From Candidatus Yaniella excrementigallinarum (lineage in GTDB: Bacteria > Actinomycetota > Actinomycetes > Actinomycetales > Micrococcaceae): a stretch of 64,000 bases of DNA. The translations under genes and the position numbers were made by a program. The stretch covers positions 1 to 64,000 of the forward strand of contig DXHA01000097.1 of the NCBI GenBank assembly GCA_019113675.1, written 5' to 3'. This document shows, one piece after another, positions 41,500-52,059 of this stretch. The notes under the pieces are model-generated. The model did no database searches, was not told the DNA's origin, and saw only the letters and a program-made list of their open reading frames with translations. Position 1 is the first letter of the stretch. Each line of letters begins with the position of its first letter.

Positions 41500-43050
41500 A
41501 TGAAGCCTCTAAACGTTGCAACGACAATAAATCCGCGTTTTGACCACGTGACACCAATTGAAGCAACTCGCTCGGATGTCACGATCACCCATCGGTGCCA
41601 CGTCATGGCAGAGTTGCTGGCCGTGGCGCGATCTGGGCTAGTCGATCTGGTATTAATTGCTGATGATTTTGAACTGGTGAATTTAGAAACTCTGCAACAG
41701 TTGACGGACGGCGATGGGTACGGTCCGAAGGTTGCCGCAATCAGTGATATCAATGGTGACCGGCAGCGGTTACACCAGCTGGGTGTCCCCGTTGCCTCAC
41801 CGGAATTAACCGGCGATGAATTGGTGCATTGGTTACAAACCGCATATCTTCATAACGGCATAACAGCCGATAGCTCGCAAGAATTTAGTCACGAGGAGCT
41901 CCAGTTTCTTCAGGACGTGGACCCAGATCACCCCGTTACCGTTGCGAATCCTCCTGGCCAGCCGACAACGCGACGTTCATCTGGTCGACGAGCTGCCCCG
42001 TATGACCCTGCTACCGATGTGCCCCACAAGCCAACTACGGCGCAGTATGTTGCAGATGAAAGCGTCGAGCCGACCGATACCGATAGGCTGTCGTTGGAAA
42101 GCGTTCCGGGACAAACCAACTCAAAGCAGGCGCCAGTAGGTCAAGTTACTGCCGTATGGGGACCGATTGGCGCACCGGGCGTGACAACAGTGGCCGTAAA
42201 TATGGCTGTGGAATCGGCGCTTTTTGGGTATCGGACGTTATTGATCGATGCCGATACCTATGGGGCAGCTGTTGCAGCGCATCTGGGTTTGCTAGATGAA
42301 ACCGCAGCAATCGCCCAAGCATGCCGCACTGCTGAACATCGCGGCATTGACGCCGAGGAACTTGCCAATTTCACAGAGCGGGTCACAGTTCAAGGGGCTT
42401 CACTGTTTGTCCTCACAGGGCTGACGCGTGCCGAAAGGTGGCCGCAGCTTCGGTCTGCAGCCTGGTCGCAGGTACTTGAGGCAGCCCGTGCCGGCTGGGA
42501 TCATGTCATTATTGACTGCGGTTTTGGGTTAGAAGAAGACGAAGAACTAAGTTTCGATATTCCAGCACCGCAACGCAATGCTACGACACTTACCGCGGTG
42601 TCGACCGCCAATTCCATCGTGGCTGTGGGAACCGGCGATCCGGTAGGATTCGCACGGTTTATCAAAGGGCTGGAGCACTTGACCGAAATTGCCCAAACCA
42701 CAATCGTACCCGTGGTTAATAAGGTAAGTGCCGCGGCATCCGGGGTTGGCCCGAAACGTCAGTTAGCCGGGGTCTGGCAACGCTTTGGACCAAGCATGCA
42801 GCTAGAGCATTTTATTGCATGGGCCCCAGAAACAACCGCCGCGGCATTATTAGCTGGCAAAGCTTTTGCAGAAAACGCTCCGAAAAGCCAACTTCGTCAG
42901 ACGATAGCCAGCCTGGTCTCCGCTTGTCTTTCTATGCCGGTACCGGCGGCCGGCCAACCGAATAACCTGTCGTCTCGAATCCGGCTTCCAAAGATTAAGA
43001 TGCGTGGTGTGATGGGTGGGCTAAAACGTAGTCTGACACGCAGCAAGTAA
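41500..43050 (+). CDS. CpaE/MinD-like ATPase
   Basis: VTAVWGPIGAPGVTTVAVNMAVESALFGYRTLLIDADTYGAAVAAHLGLLDE, adjacent to the SAF protein. Confidence 0.8.
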   Translation: MKPLNVATTINPRFDHVTPIEATRSDVTITHRCHVMAELLAVARSGLVDLVLIADDFELVNLETLQQLTDGDGYGPKVAAISDINGDRQRLHQLGVPVASPELTGDELVHWLQTAYLHNGITADSSQEFSHEELQFLQDVDPDHPVTVANPPGQPTTRRSSGRRAAPYDPATDVPHKPTTAQYVADESVEPTDTDRLSLESVPGQTNSKQAPVGQVTAVWGPIGAPGVTTVAVNMAVESALFGYRTLLIDADTYGAAVAAHLGLLDETAAIAQACRTAEHRGIDAEELANFTERVTVQGASLFVLTGLTRAERWPQLRSAAWSQVLEAARAGWDHVIIDCGFGLEEDEELSFDIPAPQRNATTLTAVSTANSIVAVGTGDPVGFARFIKGLEHLTEIAQTTIVPVVNKVSAAASGVGPKRQLAGVWQRFGPSMQLEHFIAWAPETTAAALLAGKAFAENAPKSQLRQTIASLVSACLSMPVPAAGQPNNLSSRIRLPKIKMRGVMGGLKRSLTRSK

Positions 43051-43109
43051 TATCGGCAGGTTGGATATCGAGCCCTGTTGCAACTACTAAGCAGAAGCTA
43101 GGGTGAAGT

Positions 43110-46100
43110 ATGGCGGCAATGGCGCCGTCATATCTGAAATTTTTCGCAACAGAAAGTATCAGTATGCCCGCAAACGATCCACTGTGGACAGCGCCGTCTA
43201 CAGATAGCCAGTTAGAAATTACCGATGCGCTTGAACAAGCCTACTTCCGGCATCTATCTCCAGAAGATCAACATGCCCTAGGAGAACAAGGCCGTGCAAC
43301 CATGGTCCAGTCCCATCTGGCGCTAGCTGCTGATGCTGGAACAGAACCAAAAATAGGTATCGTCCAGGCTCCAAGACACGCTATTGTCCAAGTCGTACAC
43401 CCAGATATCCGTTATTTAGTGGATTCAGTCTCAACTGAACTGACTAAATTTGATATCCCCATGGCGGTGATTGTTCACCCCATCGTAGTGGCTCAGCACG
43501 CCGAGGTAGATGGACAACTGACAGCGATCCTGGAACTACCGGCTCATCTGCCACGAATTTCTGGCGATCCGGTGTCGCCATTGGAAAAAATCCCGGCTGC
43601 ACCCCCCGGATATCAGACACAAGTACAGTCATGGATTTCCATTCAAACTGGTGTGCCGCTGGATGACGAGCAGGCAGCAGAACTCCAAAAAGCCGTTGCG
43701 GTCGCCCTGGCAGATACTCGGGCAGCTGATGACGATTATGACAATCTTAAAATGGCAGCGACCCGAGCCGCTGAGGCGCTTCGTAGTGAAAGTCCGGAAT
43801 CGGCTCAGGGAGTTGAACAGGCAGCGCAGTTGCTTGAATGGATGCGCGATGACAATTTTGTGTTCTTGGGATATCGCGAATACAACTTGGCTACTAATCG
43901 TGATGGCGAACAATTTTTGGACGCCGATCGCGAGACTGGACTCGGGGTCATGCGGGATCGACCATCCCGTGCCCAGCCACTGACCGAACTGGGCCAACAA
44001 CAAATTGAAAAACCTAACCCGTTGATCATTACGAAAACGAATTCTCGGTCACGGGTGTATCGCAACGCCTATATGGATTTCATTGCGGCGAAAAAATATG
44101 ACACAACAGGCACAGTCGTGGGGGAGCGGCGCTTCATCGGGCTGTGGCGGCCAGCTCTAGAAGCCACACCGATCGATGAGGTGCCCTATGCTCGTGAGCT
44201 CGCCGCCCAAGTACGCACCGAGGCTGGTTTCGCACCGGCATCCCACTCGGCAGAGGCCCTCGACCAAGAACTCGCCCGTTACCCACGCGATGAGATGCTA
44301 CAGATGCATCCCAACGAAATCCTTGACACCATGCTAGGGATTCTCTCGCTGGGTCAACGTCGAAAGACCCGGCTATTCTTGCGCCCCGATATCTATGGCC
44401 GGTTTATGACGGCTATGGTGTATCTACCTCGCGACAGGTACAACACGTCTGTGCGCCTACGGATTCAAGATGTGTTGGTTAAGCATCTGAAAGCCGAATC
44501 GTTAGATTACCACGTCCAATTGGATGAGTCTGTGGTCGCACGACTGTTCTACCGGATTCAACTGCCCAGTGATTGGCGTGGTTATGATTCGCTGGACCAC
44601 CAGGTGATCGAAGACGACCTGGTAATGGCTGTGCGCTCCTGGAAAGAGGGTGTGGATATCCAGGCGGTCACTGTCTTTGGTGAGAACTCCGGGGTAGAAG
44701 CCGCACAGGTATGGGATGATGCCTTCCCGCCAAACTATCGTGTGCGATTTGAAATCGACGACGCGATGGAGGACATTTCACGTTTCACCGCATTAACCGG
44801 CAAGCACCCAGCCATTTATCTGGTGCCGACGGCTATCGGGGCACGGATGAAGATTTATTCCACCAAGCCCATTACCCTAACGACGCTGATGCCGATTTTA
44901 GGTGAACTAGGACTTGAAGTAACTGACGAATACCCGTTCAGAATCACCCCGCGCAACCAGCAGAGTTACTACCTCTATGATGTGGGCCTCATTGCCAGCG
45001 ACCAGGTAAATATCGCCAGCGTGGGACAGCTGCTGGAAGATACTGTCGCGGCCGCCATCGTTGGTGACATCGAAGCAGACTCCTTTAACAAACTGGTGCT
45101 CCACCAAGGAATATCACCGGATATGGTTGCCGTGCTGCGAGCCTACGGGCACTACTTACGCCAGCTGCAACTTCCCACTTCCCTAGACTTTATGGCCGAA
45201 GTGCTGCTTGCAAATCCATCCGTTACTTCGGGGTTAGCCGAGTATTTCGAAACACGTTTTGATCCAAATCTTGCCGGAGTACCGGAAGAGCCCAACGGAA
45301 TTGCGTCACAGGACCGCAAAGCTCGACTTGATGTTCTGGTCGACTCGCTACATGAACGACTTGAACAAGTCCCGACTTTGGACGCAGACCGGGTGCTGCG
45401 CCAATTCCTCACCGTTATGCAAGCTACCGACCGAACCAATGTTTATACCGGTCACGGCTGGCGCAGCTTCAAACTGGCACCACAACGGATTCCATTTGCT
45501 CCTATGCCTCAGCCACTTCATGAAATCTGGGTGCATTCCCCCGAAGTATCCGGGGTACATTTCCGGTTCGGTGCTATCGCTCGCGGTGGACTCCGGTGGT
45601 CGGATAGGCGCGAAGACTTTCGCACCGAAGTGTTGTCGTTGGTCCAAACCCAGCAAACCAAAAATGCCGTTATCGTGCCAGAAGGCGCCAAAGGCGGATT
45701 TTTTGCTCACGACTTGCCAAACCCTGCAGTGGACCGCAACGCATGGGTAGCCGCTGGCAAGCAAGCCTATCGGACGTTTATGCGTGCCATGCTAGACATC
45801 ACCGATAACCAAAAAAAGATTGATGGAAAACTCTCTATCATCACCCGTGATAACATTATTCGCCACGACGACGTCGACTCCTATCTGGTGGTGGCAGCAG
45901 ATAAGGGAACGGCAGGGTTCTCGGATACTGCTAATGAAATCGCCGCCGAATACGACCACTGGTTGGGAGACGCCTTCGCCTCAGGCGGCTCAGTCGGTTA
46001 TGACCATAAAGGTATGGGCATAACCGCTCGCGGTGCTTTTGAATCGGTCAAATCACATTTCAGCGCCCTTGGGATCGATGTAACATCCGAACCATTTACT

Positions 46101-48023
46101 GTCGTTGGTATCGGTGACATGTCCGGAGATGTTTTTGGCAACGGCATGCGCAGGTCACGCCACACCAAACTTGTAGCTGCTTTCAACCACTTACATATTT
46201 TCATCGACCCAGATCCAGAACCGGATGCCGCCTTTGATGAACGCGAACGTTTATACAACACGCCACGGTCAACCTGGCGTGACTACGACTCATCGCTGAT
46301 TTCGCAAGGTGGTGGTGTTTTCGATAGATCAGCACGTTCGGTACCAATCAGTGAAGAAATGCGTCGGGTATTTGATTTGGGAGACGACGTTACCGAACTG
46401 ACCCCAAATGAGCTTATTAAAGCGCTCTTACAGGCTCCCGTCGACCTACTCTACAACGGGGGCATTGGTACCTACATCAAGGCCAGTGAAGAAACCCAAG
46501 ACGATGTGGGGGATCGGGCCAATGATCCGATCCGGGTCAATGGTGACCAAATACGTGCCAAAGTTGTTGGAGAAGGCGGAAACCTCGGAGCCACTCAGGC
46601 CGGTCGCGTTGAAGCTGCGCTCAACGGAGTGCTCATCAACATGGATGCCATCGATAATTCCGGTGGTGTCGATGCGTCAGATCATGAGGTCAATATTAAA
46701 ATCCTGATCGATACGATGCTGGCCGAAGGGCTTGTCAGCGAATCTGATCGCACCGATTTATTATTATCGATGACCCACGAGGTTGCTGATCTCGTGTTAA
46801 CCACTAACACTGCCCAAAACGCAGTGTTGCGTTTAGAAGAGGGCCTCGAAGAGGACTGGGCTCCAACATATATTCGCCATACTGCGTGGCTGGAAGAGCA
46901 TGCGGGACTGAACCGAGAACAAGAAGCTATTCCGGCTGAAACTGAAATCCGTGACCGTATGCGAGAAGGCAAAGGTTTCGTCACCCCGGAACTGGCGGTC
47001 TTGGCTTCATATACCAAAATACAGCTAATGCACGACCTGCTGAACTCACCTTTGGTCGATGACGAATGGTTTCATAACTGGTTGTACGCTTACTTCCCCC
47101 AAACGCTACGCAAACAAGCCGGCGATACGATTCTGCACCATCCATTGGCCAAACAAATTATTGCCATGACCGTAGCAAACCATGTGGTAAACACCGGCGG
47201 TATCAGCTCGGTGTTCCGAGCCCAAGAAGAAACGGGTGCCGATGCTCGTACTGTAGTCGAATCGTTGTTGGCCGCCCAGGAAATTTTTGGTCTCGAAGAA
47301 TATCGCCAGGCCCTTGAGACACTGCCGAGCTCGCTTGATGCGCAACTACGCTGGCAAGCGGGTTACGGTCTGCGGAGGCTCACTGACCGACTGACTCGCT
47401 GGCTTATCTATCACCAACGTGCCGATTTAACCATGCAACAGCGAATCGACGCCTATCAAGGCCAAGTACAAGCGCTGTTGCCGCGGCTTACCGAAATGTT
47501 TATCGGTGATACCAAAAAGGCGTTTGAAGCTGAACGTGACCGACTCATCAGGGCCGGTTTCCCACAGGAAGTGGCAGTTAAAACGGCACGGATTTTCGAA
47601 GCTTACTCGCTTCTAGATATTGTGGAGCTTTCCAACAGGATCGATGTCGACCCGCTACGGGTGGCTGGTGTCTTCTTCGCCTTGCATGAGGAATTCGACG
47701 TCAGTAACTTATTGGAACTTATTACCGGACTGTCCCGGCGTACTCGTTGGGATGTGCTGTCACGAGTTTCGATGCGCGAAGATCTCTATGCCTGGCTTAC
47801 TGAACTCACCGGCGCCGTCGTTACTACCGAAGGTACCGAATCCCTAACTCCCCAGGCTGCCATCGAGCATTGGGAGGCTGACCACGTCCGACGTGTCGCC
47901 AGAGTACGTGATTTCTTGGAAGGTGTTTCGGAACAGCTGCACGAACAAGCAGCTAGCGAGGGTAATACAGATCTGTCGATGCTGACTGTCGTGTTGCGAC
48001 GTCTACGCACACTGATTTTGTAA
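43110..48023 (+). CDS. gdh: Large NAD-dependent glutamate dehydrogenase (GDH_180 type)
   Basis: 1637 aa. GAIARGGLRWSDRREDFRTEVLSLVQTQQTKNAVIVPEGAKGGF, DKGTAGFSDTANEIAAEYDHWLGDAFASGGSVGYDHK and GDMSGDVFGNGMRRS. Start may be the internal ATG 43164. Confidence 0.95.
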   Translation: MAAMAPSYLKFFATESISMPANDPLWTAPSTDSQLEITDALEQAYFRHLSPEDQHALGEQGRATMVQSHLALAADAGTEPKIGIVQAPRHAIVQVVHPDIRYLVDSVSTELTKFDIPMAVIVHPIVVAQHAEVDGQLTAILELPAHLPRISGDPVSPLEKIPAAPPGYQTQVQSWISIQTGVPLDDEQAAELQKAVAVALADTRAADDDYDNLKMAATRAAEALRSESPESAQGVEQAAQLLEWMRDDNFVFLGYREYNLATNRDGEQFLDADRETGLGVMRDRPSRAQPLTELGQQQIEKPNPLIITKTNSRSRVYRNAYMDFIAAKKYDTTGTVVGERRFIGLWRPALEATPIDEVPYARELAAQVRTEAGFAPASHSAEALDQELARYPRDEMLQMHPNEILDTMLGILSLGQRRKTRLFLRPDIYGRFMTAMVYLPRDRYNTSVRLRIQDVLVKHLKAESLDYHVQLDESVVARLFYRIQLPSDWRGYDSLDHQVIEDDLVMAVRSWKEGVDIQAVTVFGENSGVEAAQVWDDAFPPNYRVRFEIDDAMEDISRFTALTGKHPAIYLVPTAIGARMKIYSTKPITLTTLMPILGELGLEVTDEYPFRITPRNQQSYYLYDVGLIASDQVNIASVGQLLEDTVAAAIVGDIEADSFNKLVLHQGISPDMVAVLRAYGHYLRQLQLPTSLDFMAEVLLANPSVTSGLAEYFETRFDPNLAGVPEEPNGIASQDRKARLDVLVDSLHERLEQVPTLDADRVLRQFLTVMQATDRTNVYTGHGWRSFKLAPQRIPFAPMPQPLHEIWVHSPEVSGVHFRFGAIARGGLRWSDRREDFRTEVLSLVQTQQTKNAVIVPEGAKGGFFAHDLPNPAVDRNAWVAAGKQAYRTFMRAMLDITDNQKKIDGKLSIITRDNIIRHDDVDSYLVVAADKGTAGFSDTANEIAAEYDHWLGDAFASGGSVGYDHKGMGITARGAFESVKSHFSALGIDVTSEPFTVVGIGDMSGDVFGNGMRRSRHTKLVAAFNHLHIFIDPDPEPDAAFDERERLYNTPRSTWRDYDSSLISQGGGVFDRSARSVPISEEMRRVFDLGDDVTELTPNELIKALLQAPVDLLYNGGIGTYIKASEETQDDVGDRANDPIRVNGDQIRAKVVGEGGNLGATQAGRVEAALNGVLINMDAIDNSGGVDASDHEVNIKILIDTMLAEGLVSESDRTDLLLSMTHEVADLVLTTNTAQNAVLRLEEGLEEDWAPTYIRHTAWLEEHAGLNREQEAIPAETEIRDRMREGKGFVTPELAVLASYTKIQLMHDLLNSPLVDDEWFHNWLYAYFPQTLRKQAGDTILHHPLAKQIIAMTVANHVVNTGGISSVFRAQEETGADARTVVESLLAAQEIFGLEEYRQALETLPSSLDAQLRWQAGYGLRRLTDRLTRWLIYHQRADLTMQQRIDAYQGQVQALLPRLTEMFIGDTKKAFEAERDRLIRAGFPQEVAVKTARIFEAYSLLDIVELSNRIDVDPLRVAGVFFALHEEFDVSNLLELITGLSRRTRWDVLSRVSMREDLYAWLTELTGAVVTTEGTESLTPQAAIEHWEADHVRRVARVRDFLEGVSEQLHEQAASEGNTDLSMLTVVLRRLRTLIL

Positions 48024-48072
48024 CGCGGGCACGGTTTTACCAAACCCGGGCAGTCGAGAGTACGCTACAAGC

Positions 48073-49551
48073 ATGGATACCTCGACACCCGGGTTTGTTA
48101 TTGCCGATGAACATAAACAACGTCTAGAACTCATTGTTTCAGAGTGGCAGATTGCAGCAGACTTGGCGTTTTGCGATGTAGTCTTGTGGTATCCGCATGA
48201 GGGGACTTTTATTGCCCATGCCCAGGCTCGCCCGGTGACTGCCCAAACGACACTGCCACAAGATATGACCGGAAGCAGACCGCCGGCCGGTCTGGCACCG
48301 GTTTTAGAACATGTGCTGGCCAACCATGAACCCGTTGTTGCTAGCGAAGACTTTCTTCACGCACCTCCTGGAGTAAGCGCTTGGCCGGTGGTGTGGCAAC
48401 ACGAAACCATCGCGGTGGTGACAGTGCACCAGAACCTCGTGTCGAAACGGCGGGCATCCCGACTCGAAGAAGTGTACCGACAGTCGGCTAACGACTTATT
48501 TGTGATGATCGCCAACGGGCTGTGGCCAGCTGAGGATTCCAAAGCCTCTTCGACTAGTCACGGCAACCCGCGGGTTGGCGATGGTCTGGTCCACATAGAT
48601 GCCCATGGGCTTGTTACTTATGCTTCACCGAATGCGACATCGGCGTTTCGCAAGCTGGGCATTCGAGAATCTATGGAGGGCCGGCAGCTGTCGCGGATGG
48701 TTACCAACCATTTAGACCAAGGTACACCGGTGAATGAGTCAATGCCTGCTGTACTCTTTGGTCGCCAATCAGCTCGCGTGGACATCGAAACGCGAAAGAT
48801 TGTACTATCAGCGCGATCTATTCCACTGATCAACCAAGATGGTGAACTCTTTGCCGCATTAGTGCTGCTGAGAGACATCACTGAAATCCGACGGCGCGAT
48901 GAACAACTGATTAGTAAAGACGCCACTATCCGTGAAATTCACCACCGAGTCAAAAATAATTTACAGACTGTTGGCTCGCTATTGCGCATGCAATCGCGCA
49001 GAATGCAATCCGACGATGCGCGTCAGGCACTATTACAGGCTATGTCCCGTGTTGATGCTATTGCGATGGTGCATGAAACCTTGTCGCAAACTATGGACGC
49101 AACAGTAGATATGGACGAGCTATTGCATCGTCAATTTACAATGGCAGTGGATATCGCGGCAGGCTCTAAAGCTGTGACCACTGTTATTCGCGGTAGTTTC
49201 GGTGAACTACCAGGGCATCTTGCCACCCCGCTGGCTCTAGTGGTTAACGAACTTGCAACTAATGCCGTTGAACATGGCACGGCAGCACATGGTGGGGAGA
49301 TCACTTTGTTGGTCAAGCGACTCCAAGGCACAGACAACCGGGATTCGCAGCTGAAGGTTGAAGTTGTTGATGAGGGGAAGTCGGGTTCTGCTGATGCGAC
49401 CTATTCCATTGGCAATGGACTAGGCACCCAGATTATTCGAACACTTGTAGAATCAGATCTTCGCGGTACTATTTGTTGGCAACGTCAGCACCCTGCCACC
49501 ACTGGAACCGCAGGAACCCGGGCGATAGTACACATCCCTTTGGAGCTTTAA
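48073..49551 (+). CDS. pdtaS: PdtaS-like sensor histidine kinase (HisKA_2)
   Basis: IREIHHRVKNNLQTVGSLLRMQSRRMQSDDARQAL and LALVVNELATNAVEHG; convergent with whiB1 as in mycobacteria. Confidence 0.9.
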   Translation: MDTSTPGFVIADEHKQRLELIVSEWQIAADLAFCDVVLWYPHEGTFIAHAQARPVTAQTTLPQDMTGSRPPAGLAPVLEHVLANHEPVVASEDFLHAPPGVSAWPVVWQHETIAVVTVHQNLVSKRRASRLEEVYRQSANDLFVMIANGLWPAEDSKASSTSHGNPRVGDGLVHIDAHGLVTYASPNATSAFRKLGIRESMEGRQLSRMVTNHLDQGTPVNESMPAVLFGRQSARVDIETRKIVLSARSIPLINQDGELFAALVLLRDITEIRRRDEQLISKDATIREIHHRVKNNLQTVGSLLRMQSRRMQSDDARQALLQAMSRVDAIAMVHETLSQTMDATVDMDELLHRQFTMAVDIAAGSKAVTTVIRGSFGELPGHLATPLALVVNELATNAVEHGTAAHGGEITLLVKRLQGTDNRDSQLKVEVVDEGKSGSADATYSIGNGLGTQIIRTLVESDLRGTICWQRQHPATTGTAGTRAIVHIPLEL

Positions 49552-49597
49552 AAAGTTTTGGCGCTGGCACACTGTGCGCAGCACCAAAAGCTTTTGA
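49551..49597. terminator. Bidirectional hairpin terminator between pdtaS and whiB1
   Basis: AAAAGTTTTGGCGCTG...CAGCACCAAAAGCTTTT with one mismatch and one bulge, T/A tracts on both sides. Confidence 0.65.
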
Positions 49598-49607
49598 CTA
49601 AGTCGTG

Positions 49608-49862
49608 TTATGAAACGCGACGCGCGCGTGCTTTGCGACGTTTCAGCGCACGACGCTCGTCTTCGCTCATGCCACCCCAGACACCGGAATCTTGGCCGGT
49701 ATCAATGGCCCACTGTAAGCACACCTCTTGCACAGGGCAGGTGCGGCAAATCGCTTTTGCTTCTTCAATTTGTAATAGTGCAGGCCCGGTATTACCTACC
49801 GGGAAAAAGAGTTCCGGGTCCTTATCAAGGCAGGCCGCGCGACTGCGCCAATCCATGTTCAT
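49608..49862 (-). CDS. whiB1: WhiB-family regulator, WhiB1-like
   Basis: DWRSRAACLDKDPELFFPVGNTGPALLQIEEAKAICRTCPVQEVCLQWAIDTGQDSGVWGGMSEDERRALKRR; four Fe-S cysteines. Confidence 0.95.
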   Translation of the reverse strand: MNMDWRSRAACLDKDPELFFPVGNTGPALLQIEEAKAICRTCPVQEVCLQWAIDTGQDSGVWGGMSEDERRALKRRKARARRVS

Positions 49863-50194
49863 CGCTCCCTAAGAAAACGCCATGTCAGCGTCCATAAAAC
49901 AAAGTCTCTAGTGATCAGTAGTCCGAACCTAGCGGCGTCATGCAACGCTATTTTATGTCCCGCAGTGACAAACTGACTACCGATCGGCGTTAATGTGTTA
50001 CGACCAGCTTTCCATGGAACGTGCACCCGTTCAAGAGGTTTTTTAAGAAAAAACGTCAAAATAGCGAGTTGTTAATCACAATGTCTTATGATTCAACCGG
50101 TCAGTGACGCTATTATCACAGTGGCGACACCGGAGGAAGCTACGCTGGTACGAGGTATTTGGACGTAGCAACTTTTCACGCAACGGAGTTATTT

Positions 50195-50599
50195 ATGCCT
50201 CAGACACCGCCCAGCGCGCGCCTTTTGCCGGTAGTTCTACTCGTAACTCTCATTGTAGCGGCGCAAGCCGTTGCGCTGTTAGTTAGCTCGATACTAATAA
50301 TCCTAGATCCTGCATCTCATCAGTTACCGGGCACAGCAAAATATTTTCTAGTTTTCTTATTTATTTTAGGTGCAGTGTGGCTCTTTGCCGCAGCATTTGG
50401 TGTCTACCGCGGAAAAGCCTGGCCACGTGGAGCGTTGGTCGTAGCCGAGCTGCTAGCGGTAATTGTTTCGTTCACATATATGGATAATGCTTTGGCTGGA
50501 GTGAGTACATTGATATCTGGCGCGGTGGTGCTAGTTTGCTTATTTACTCCGGCGCTGAATGAACACATGGCTCAACGCCGGAGCCGTGACGGAAGCTAG
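50195..50599 (+). CDS. Small polytopic membrane protein
   Basis: ORF with four hydrophobic segments from MPQTPPSARLLPVVLLVTLIVAAQAV. Confidence 0.65.
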   Translation: MPQTPPSARLLPVVLLVTLIVAAQAVALLVSSILIILDPASHQLPGTAKYFLVFLFILGAVWLFAAAFGVYRGKAWPRGALVVAELLAVIVSFTYMDNALAGVSTLISGAVVLVCLFTPALNEHMAQRRSRDGS

Positions 50600-50982
50600 T
50601 TGACTGCGCCAGTGTATTTCTCACCTGGTCCTTGACCCGGAGGATCAGGGACGATCGACTCGTCACGAAACGCTAGCTGTAGCGAGCGCAGACCATCGCG
50701 AAGCGGTGCAGCATGGGCCGATCCCATGTCAGGTGCGCCAGCAACTATCAAACCGGCTAGGGCTGTAATGAGCTTACGCGCTTCATCTAAATCGATATGG
50801 TCTCGCGCGTTAGGCATATCGCCTAGGCCAACTTTGACCGCAGCTGCGGTCATTAAGTGAACCGCGGTGGTTGAAATTACTTCAGCTGCTGGGACTTCAT
50901 GAATTTCGCGAACTTGGTTTTCGACATCGTTGAGCCCAAATCCGGTAACGCCATCGGATGCATGGTTATGTGGTTCAGTCAT
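50596..50982 (-). CDS. DUF1844 domain-containing protein
   Basis: EVPAAEVISTTAVHLMTAAAVKVGLGDMPNARDHIDLDEARKLITALAGLI. Confidence 0.88.
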   Translation of the reverse strand: MTEPHNHASDGVTGFGLNDVENQVREIHEVPAAEVISTTAVHLMTAAAVKVGLGDMPNARDHIDLDEARKLITALAGLIVAGAPDMGSAHAAPLRDGLRSLQLAFRDESIVPDPPGQGPGEKYTGAVN

Positions 50983-51069
50983 ATATTAAGCTTGGCATAT
51001 CTTGTAAGGGCATGGTGTAGATCGACAAAGGTTTCATGCAAAGAGTAGCTGTGTGAAACTAACGCGCAA

Positions 51070-51098
51070 TTGTCCTGGTCGCTAAATACTGTTATAGT
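51070..51098 (+). promoter_or_regulatory. Putative sigma70-type promoter for the infC operon
   Basis: TTGTCC (51070-51075), 17-nt spacer, TATAGT (51093-51098). Confidence 0.6.
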
Positions 51099-51233
51099 TA
51101 TTGGGCGTATGACAAGTGGAGGTATTCCTCCCACCTGCCGACGGATTGTAGATCTAGTTGTCAGGTAACCCAAATATTCACTTTTCCAAGGTAGTATTTG
51201 TTGAACATAATGAACTACGTTCGTTGATGTTTG

Positions 51234-51266
51234 AGCCTCCACTGTCTGCACAGGGAGGCTTTTTTT
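51234..51266 (+). terminator. Attenuator-like intrinsic terminator in the infC leader
   Basis: AGCCTCC-a-CTGT-ctgc-ACAG-GGAGGCT followed by T6 (T7 including the stem T), about 57 nt before the infC Shine-Dalgarno. Confidence 0.75.
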
Positions 51267-51336
51267 ATGCCTTCCTGGAGAGGTCAGCCACTGGGAGTTG
51301 GCGACTACCAACGTTACCTATACAAGGAGATATCTC

Positions 51337-52059
51337 ATTAGCGAGCCAAGAGTAAACGAACGCATTCGCGTGCCCGAGGTCCGGTTAGTTGGCCCAGAGG
51401 GCGAACAGGTCGGAATCGTGCGTATCGAAGATGCGTTACGGCTGGCCGTTGAAGCTGACTTAGACCTGGTAGAAGTAGCCCCAAAGGCGAAACCACCAGT
51501 CGCAAAATTGATGGACTTCGGTAAATGGAAGTACGAGGCCGCCGTAAAGGCCCGCCAGTCGCGCCGAAACCAAGCAACTACGCAGCTGAAGGAAGTCCGC
51601 TTCCGTCTGAAGATTGAAGACCACGATTACCAAACCAAAGTTTCGCAAGCACAGCGTTTCTTGAAGTCTGGTGACAAGGTTAAGGCAATGATCCAATTCC
51701 GCGGTCGCGAACAACAGCGCCCAGAATTCGGAGTGCAACTTCTTGAACGCTTCGCCGATGATGTGGCGGAATTTGGGGAAATAGAATCTAAGCCCCGCCA
51801 AGATGGTCGAAACATGGTTATGGTTGTTGGCCCAGTACGTGGCGCCCAAACTGCCAAAGGTAAAGGTGGCGCACACAAGCCACGTGAAGGCGGTGGCTCA
51901 AGGCGTGACCGTCGCGCAGCAGCTGCCCGAGAAGAACGCGAAAACCAGGCAGAACAAGCAACTCCAAAAAACTCCGTTGCCGACGCCATGCCAGATGAAC
52001 TAAAACAACAGGCTACGAAGCCGACAGATGGACCGAAACCAGGCCCACGTGCTTCATAA
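51337..52059 (+). CDS. infC: Translation initiation factor IF-3, proposed AUU start
   Basis: [37 protein letters not shown]...[31 protein letters not shown] at 51324-51329 lies 7 nt before ATT 51337. The ORF track begins at TTG 51298. Confidence 0.93.
   Translation: MSEPRVNERIRVPEVRLVGPEGEQVGIVRIEDALRLAVEADLDLVEVAPKAKPPVAKLMDFGKWKYEAAVKARQSRRNQATTQLKEVRFRLKIEDHDYQTKVSQAQRFLKSGDKVKAMIQFRGREQQRPEFGVQLLERFADDVAEFGEIESKPRQDGRNMVMVVGPVRGAQTAKGKGGAHKPREGGGSRRDRRAAAAREERENQAEQATPKNSVADAMPDELKQQATKPTDGPKPGPRAS

Noticed and set aside
51627-51989. 120-aa - strand ORF within infC
   Set aside because: Antisense shadow of conserved IF-3.
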